From IMG/VR virus record IMGVR_UViG_3300044970_001297, positions 1 to 64,000 of that record: a stretch of 64,000 nt of DNA; one strand, given 5' to 3'. The position numbers were made by a program, and so were the translations under genes. Of the stretch, positions 62,963-64,000 are shown one piece after another. Positions within the stretch are counted from its first letter, which is position 1; each line of letters opens with the position of its first letter. The notes below the pieces were generated by a model. The model worked only from the letters and a program-made list of their open reading frames with translations, was not told the DNA's origin and made no database searches. This DNA is from a virus.

Positions 62963-63663
62963 TATGTAAAAAAATCCTGCAACCCGCTGAAGAATGCCTT
63001 GAACTCATGTCCGCACGAAAGGCATTTGCAATCCGCTTCCTTCCTCACGGTTGGCATATTGAGGTAGAACTTTCCCACCAACTCAAATTGACTGTTTGTC
63101 ATCGACTCAATGAACTTCTGTATCTCTTCCTTTGTGAAGTCTTTCTTTGTGTAGACATTGTTCTCATCAAACACGGTTTCAATGGAGTCTGTCACGAATT
63201 CCAAAACTTCATCGACGGACATGTCGCTCATGTTTGGTCGTGCATCGGTCATGCATGGATACCTTATGATGATGCCGACCTTGTCATTCAACATTATCCT
63301 GTTTGATGTGTTCTCTGGAAACTTGACCTCTATTTCGTCAAGGTTGACGGTGATATCATTCGGCTTTTCGCACTTTGGGCATTTTGTTCTCAGTTCAAGC
63401 ATTTCGCCAACTGACTTTGCCCGTATCTTCATGAACAGATATTCGATGTCGAACATCGCCATCTTTTCTGGTTGATCCACCCCATCGACGCAACCCTTTA
63501 TGAGGTCGCACATCGCACTAAGTATCTGCTTCTCGTCCTGACTTTCCAGTGCCATGTACAGCACCTTCTGCTCCTTGACCAGAAATGGCCTGAAGGTTGT
63601 CTCCTTCTTGGTCGAAGGTATTGTGATTCTGTATTTTGGTATTCCAAGTGACGGTAATGACAT
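62962..63663 (-). CDS. 26: Baseplate hub subunit, gp26-like
   Basis: A 233-residue protein. The start MSLPSLGIPKYRITIPSTKK, then FRPFLVKEQKVLYMALES and FDIEYLFMKIRAKSVGEM matches gp26-type hub proteins. Two C-x2-C pairs (CPKCEKPND near residue 95 and CKCLSCGHE near 215) probably form zinc sites. In T4, gp26 is needed for central hub assembly of the tail baseplate. Followed by gp51-like. Confidence 0.8.
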   Translation of the reverse strand: MSLPSLGIPKYRITIPSTKKETTFRPFLVKEQKVLYMALESQDEKQILSAMCDLIKGCVDGVDQPEKMAMFDIEYLFMKIRAKSVGEMLELRTKCPKCEKPNDITVNLDEIEVKFPENTSNRIMLNDKVGIIIRYPCMTDARPNMSDMSVDEVLEFVTDSIETVFDENNVYTKKDFTKEEIQKFIESMTNSQFELVGKFYLNMPTVRKEADCKCLSCGHEFKAFFSGLQDFFT

Positions 63664-63689
63664 AATTTACTCCATGTGTTAAAGTTGCT

Positions 63690-64000
63690 TCATCTTCCAC
63701 CCAACAGTTCTTGTCTCAGGTCTCCGATTCTCTGTGCGGCCCTGTCCTCGCGTACCCTGTGAATCTCTCTTGCATTTGCCACAGATGTATTTACTATAGA
63801 CTTGGCTGTGGTTGATTCTTCGGTTTCACCGCGGTCGAACCTTGTGTTGTATGGGAAGGTTCTCTTACCTATCACCTGGTATTCCGAATATGCCAGCGTC
63901 ACATTGATGGTGACTATCTGATCGGTGGAATCGGTGGACAATTCTATGTCTGCAATGCTCTTGCAGAATACATTGTACAACTCGGTGCAGTAGATCTTCA
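63690..64000 (-). CDS. Tail-tube-like protein, C-terminal part (5' partial)
   Basis: The frame runs past the right edge, so the N-terminus is outside. The visible 103 residues contain ELYNVFCKSIADIELSTDST, then QIVTINVTLAYSEYQVIG, the terminal pattern of T4 gp19/gp54-type tail tube proteins (F-x-x-S-I-x-D-I-x-L-S ... F-x-V-T-x-A-Y). Its location next to gp26 favours a baseplate tail-tube initiator (gp54) or tube protein. Confidence 0.6.
   Translation of the reverse strand, partial: KIYCTELYNVFCKSIADIELSTDSTDQIVTINVTLAYSEYQVIGKRTFPYNTRFDRGETEESTTAKSIVNTSVANAREIHRVREDRAAQRIGDLRQELLGGR

Noticed and set aside
1-64000. CRISPR array or integrase/attachment site
   Set aside because: No regular repeat-spacer pattern and no recombinase were seen; the repeats present are coding repeats or hairpins.

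Overview
The window is a segment of a large T4-like, contractile-tailed phage genome. This rests on recognisable T4 homologues: gp33 (late co-activator) next to gp32 (ssDNA-binding protein, zinc motif H73/C86/C94/C97), a gp26/gp51-type baseplate hub pair with a tail-tube-like partial gene at the right edge, T4-type late promoters (TATAAATA or YTAAATA), and many proteins that begin with a T4-type capsid-targeting leader. Many small proteins resemble families I know from marine T4-like (cyanophage-type) myoviruses, but no photosynthesis gene is present. The host cannot be named from this sequence. Eleven phage tRNA genes are present.

Layout. 1-12.8 kb (+): collagen-like and other tail-fibre genes, then a B12-dependent (class II) ribonucleotide reductase flanked by two HNH homing endonucleases, then a beta-helix-type protein with a dockerin-like start; a terminator closes the block. 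12.9-20.1 kb (-): three large fibre/spike genes behind one late promoter. 20.1-26.8 kb (+): gp33, gp32, a PD-(D/E)XK exonuclease, several unknowns, a split ligase-fold-like gene and a membrane coiled-coil protein. 26.7-39.7 kb (-): a RuvC-like nuclease, then a long run of genes whose products start with a short leader ending in (I/L)-x-E, like the T4 internal-protein leader MKTYQEFIAE. The bodies behind the leaders differ: nucleotidyltransferase-like, GNAT-like, ADP-ribosyltransferase-like, zincin, and basic repeat polyproteins. 39.8-60.2 kb (-): about 45 mostly small early-type genes with the tRNAs, a CobT-like VWA protein (40.9-43.4 kb), a CobS-like AAA+ ATPase (49.0-50.3 kb), a metallophosphoesterase, a secreted lysozyme-like enzyme and a third HNH gene. 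60.2-60.9 kb (+): a membrane peptide and a deaminase-fold protein. 60.8-64 kb (-): baseplate hub and tail genes.

How it may work together. gp33 would drive the late promoters that serve the fibre and internal-protein genes. The internal proteins would be packed into the prohead by their leaders, trimmed by a gp21-type prohead protease (not in the window), and delivered with the DNA. The class II reductase needs adenosylcobalamin. The CobS-like and CobT-like genes, 5.6 kb apart, share the same 27-bp inverted repeat at the same distance from their start codons, which suggests co-regulation. Most notable: (1) the internal-protein arsenal, including probable polyproteins; (2) an HNH endonuclease whose C-terminus is a second copy of the reductase redox tail; (3) the shared element before the CobS/CobT-like genes.
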